Shown here piece after piece: positions 62,957 through 64,000 of a DNA stretch of 64,000 nucleotides. The first letter of the stretch is position 1, and every line of letters starts with the position of its first letter. The stretch is taken from positions 5,890,001 through 5,954,000 of the forward strand of contig NZ_JARUBP010000001.1 in the NCBI RefSeq assembly GCF_029626225.1. The letters run 5' to 3'. Origin of the DNA: Asanoa sp. WMMD1127. Its GTDB lineage: Bacteria > Actinomycetota > Actinomycetes > Mycobacteriales > Micromonosporaceae. The notes below the pieces were generated by a model that was given only the letters and a program-made list of their open reading frames with translations, ran no database searches and was not told the origin of the DNA. The position numbers were made by a program, and so were the translations under genes.

Positions 62957-63823
62957 GTGACCGGAGCATGGCAGCGGCGCTGGTGGTTGGTCGGCGGGGT
63001 GCTCGTCCTCGCCGCCGCGGTGACGGCCGTCTTCGCGCTGCGCGGGGCGGGCAGCGCCTGCGCGGCGGCGGCGACCAGCGGCAAGGCGACCTTCTACACC
63101 GACAGCGGTGGCAACTGCTCGTTCCCGAGCCCGCCCGACGACCGGCTGTTCGTCGCCCTCTCGCCCGACGAGTACGCCGACGGCGCCAAGTGCGGCGGCT
63201 ACCTGGACGTGAAGGGGCCGGACGGCAGCGTGCGGGTCAAGGTCGTCGACCAGTGCCCGCCCTGCGAGTCCGGCCACATCGACCTGAGCCGCGAGGCGTT
63301 CGCGAAGATCGGCGACCCGGTCGACGGGATCATCCCGGTCACCTACACGACCGTGGCCAGCCCGCGCACGGACAACCTGACCTTCCGGATCAAGGAAGGC
63401 GCGTCCGCGTACTGGTTCGCCGTCCTGGTCGACAACACCGGCAACGCGCTGCGGTCGGTGCAGGCCAAGGGGCCCGGCGGCAGCTGGCGGTCGGCGCACC
63501 GCGAGCCCTACAACTACTGGCTGATCGACGGCGGCATCGGATCGGGCCCCTACAGCATCCGCGTGACCGACGTCCGCGGCCGCCAGGCCACCGCCACGGG
63601 CGTCAAGCTGTCGCCCGGCACGACCCAAACCTCCGGCGTACGCCTCGGCGGCGCCGGCACCGCCCCCGCGGTCAAGAAGTCGCCGACGAAGAAGCCGACC
63701 CCGAAGCCGACCGCGTCGCCGACCCCGACCGCCGTCGCGCCCACCACCCGACCGGCCGTCCCGCCCACCGAGGCCGCAGTCCTGGCCGGCGGCGAAGCGG
63801 GGTTGGGCAGCCGCTGCGACTGA
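62957..63823 (+). CDS. Expansin-like secreted protein (double-psi barrel plus CBM63-like domain)
   Basis: A 288-residue exported or membrane-anchored protein. An N-terminal helix (WWLVGGVLVLAAAVTAVFAL) is followed by an expansin module. Domain 1 is a six-stranded barrel (GKATFYTDSGGNCSFPSPPD ... VRVKVVDQCPPCESGHIDLS) with the invariant Asp of the HIDLS motif. Domain 2 (about 145-235) is the CBM63-like beta sandwich with aromatic residues for polysaccharide binding (YNYWLIDGG). A Pro/Thr/Lys-rich tail ends the chain. Bacterial expansins loosen plant or microbial polysaccharide networks without hydrolysis. The GTG at 62957 has AGGA upstream and puts the helix next to the start; a GTG 90 bp upstream is possible. 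Confidence 0.82.
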   Translation: MTGAWQRRWWLVGGVLVLAAAVTAVFALRGAGSACAAAATSGKATFYTDSGGNCSFPSPPDDRLFVALSPDEYADGAKCGGYLDVKGPDGSVRVKVVDQCPPCESGHIDLSREAFAKIGDPVDGIIPVTYTTVASPRTDNLTFRIKEGASAYWFAVLVDNTGNALRSVQAKGPGGSWRSAHREPYNYWLIDGGIGSGPYSIRVTDVRGRQATATGVKLSPGTTQTSGVRLGGAGTAPAVKKSPTKKPTPKPTASPTPTAVAPTTRPAVPPTEAAVLAGGEAGLGSRCD

Positions 63824-63870
63824 CCGGGGACCGGTGGCCCGCACCTGATGCCTGGGCGGACAGCCGCCGG

Positions 63871-63902
63871 CGCTACCCGGCCCGTGGGTGGGCCGGGTAG
63901 CG
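63871..63902. terminator. Bidirectional terminator hairpin
   Basis: A perfect 13-bp stem (CGCTACCCGGCCC and its complement) with a 6-base loop lies between the convergent expansin-like gene and the gene at the right edge. No T-run follows, as expected in this GC range. Confidence 0.85.
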
Positions 63903-63909
63903 ACGAGCG

Positions 63910-64000
63910 TCACCAGCCGACGGCCACCAGTAGCCACTGCGGGTTGCCGTGGGAGATGAACGAGGACTGTTCGGCGTAGTCGTCGTACGGGAAGCCGTAC
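63910..64000 (-). CDS. C-terminal end of a gene cut by the window edge, possible GH64 beta-1,3-glucanase
   Basis: The last 29 codons read YGFPYDDYAEQSSFISHGNP then QWLLVAVGW and stop. The pattern Y-x-FPYDD ... NPQ-L-VAVG resembles the C-terminus of GH64 laminaripentaose-producing beta-1,3-glucanases, which end in a thaumatin-like beta strand of this kind. This is suggestive only from so short a piece. It would fit its neighbour, a secreted expansin-like protein, as part of a set acting on plant or fungal walls. Confidence 0.4.
   Translation of the reverse strand, partial: YGFPYDDYAEQSSFISHGNPQWLLVAVGW

Overview
The window is very GC-rich, densely packed DNA with many GTG starts, 4-bp ATGA/GTGA overlaps between neighbouring genes, and families typical of high-GC Gram-positives: ECF sigma/anti-sigma pairs, WXG100 proteins, an F420-type PPOX oxidoreductase, a LigD PE-Pol protein, a DUF3040 protein and Tat-exported lipoproteins. 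This points to a soil or plant-associated actinomycete, most likely of the Micromonosporaceae. That placement is inferred from gene content; there is no rRNA gene to test it. I saw no tRNA, rRNA or CRISPR array.

Layout. (1) 1-14750 is a carbohydrate-utilisation locus. A LacI regulator leads a leftward operon (GH127, a GH38-like protein and one more gene cut by the window edge). Across an intergenic region with palindromic operators, a rightward operon encodes an ABC importer (Tat lipoprotein binding protein and two permeases, no ATPase) followed by an (alpha/alpha)6 glycosidase, a GH2-like enzyme and a GH172 (DUF2961) enzyme. A secreted GH30 enzyme with a CBM6-like tail (14753-16711) follows on the other strand. 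GH172, GH127 and a mannosidase-like protein together suggest an arabinofuranose- and/or mannose-containing glycan. (2) 16807-18380 has a dihydrofolate-reductase-like protein divergent from a SigG-type ECF sigma factor. (3) 18384-32576 is the most unusual part, a reduced type VII (WXG100) secretion-like locus. It has a 1417-residue protein with a helical WXG-like N-terminus, a long apolar core and two RTX-like motifs, two small helical WXG100-like proteins, an ECF sigma/anti-sigma pair, an EssC/EccC-type ATPase with an FHA-like N-terminus, a small protein of unknown function and a membrane-anchored extracellular beta-repeat protein. No EccB, EccD, EccE or mycosin is seen.

(4) 32573-39477 is mixed metabolism and regulation: F420-type oxidoreductase, two aldo/keto reductases around a TetR gene with a perfect operator, amino-acid permease, alpha/beta hydrolase. 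It ends in a deletion scar that joins the 3' remnants of a TetR gene and an SDR gene. (5) 39525-50814 holds a LacZ-type beta-galactosidase coupled to an SMP-30 lactonase, an O-methyltransferase, a TehA/SLAC1-type channel, an OFA-family MFS carrier with its 32-residue small subunit, an aminotransferase, an MFS remnant, an arylamine N-acetyltransferase, an EEP-family protein and a secreted lamin-tail-domain protein. (6) 51024-53972 has a P450 and an ArsR/SRPBCC pair that converge on a MITE-like palindromic element supplying both stop codons, then a secreted M15 peptidase. (7) 54086-64000 has LigD PE-Pol/DUF3040, GNAT, a PEP-mutase-family protein, a hydrolase-histidine kinase-response regulator operon, a DUF998 protein, a DHA2 drug exporter, an expansin-like protein and the C-terminus of a possible GH64 glucanase.

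The only stretch over 300 bases without a gene is 5437-5765, the LacI/ABC divergent control region described below. The next longest gaps (62692-62956, 60923-61155, 50815-51023) showed no confident feature.
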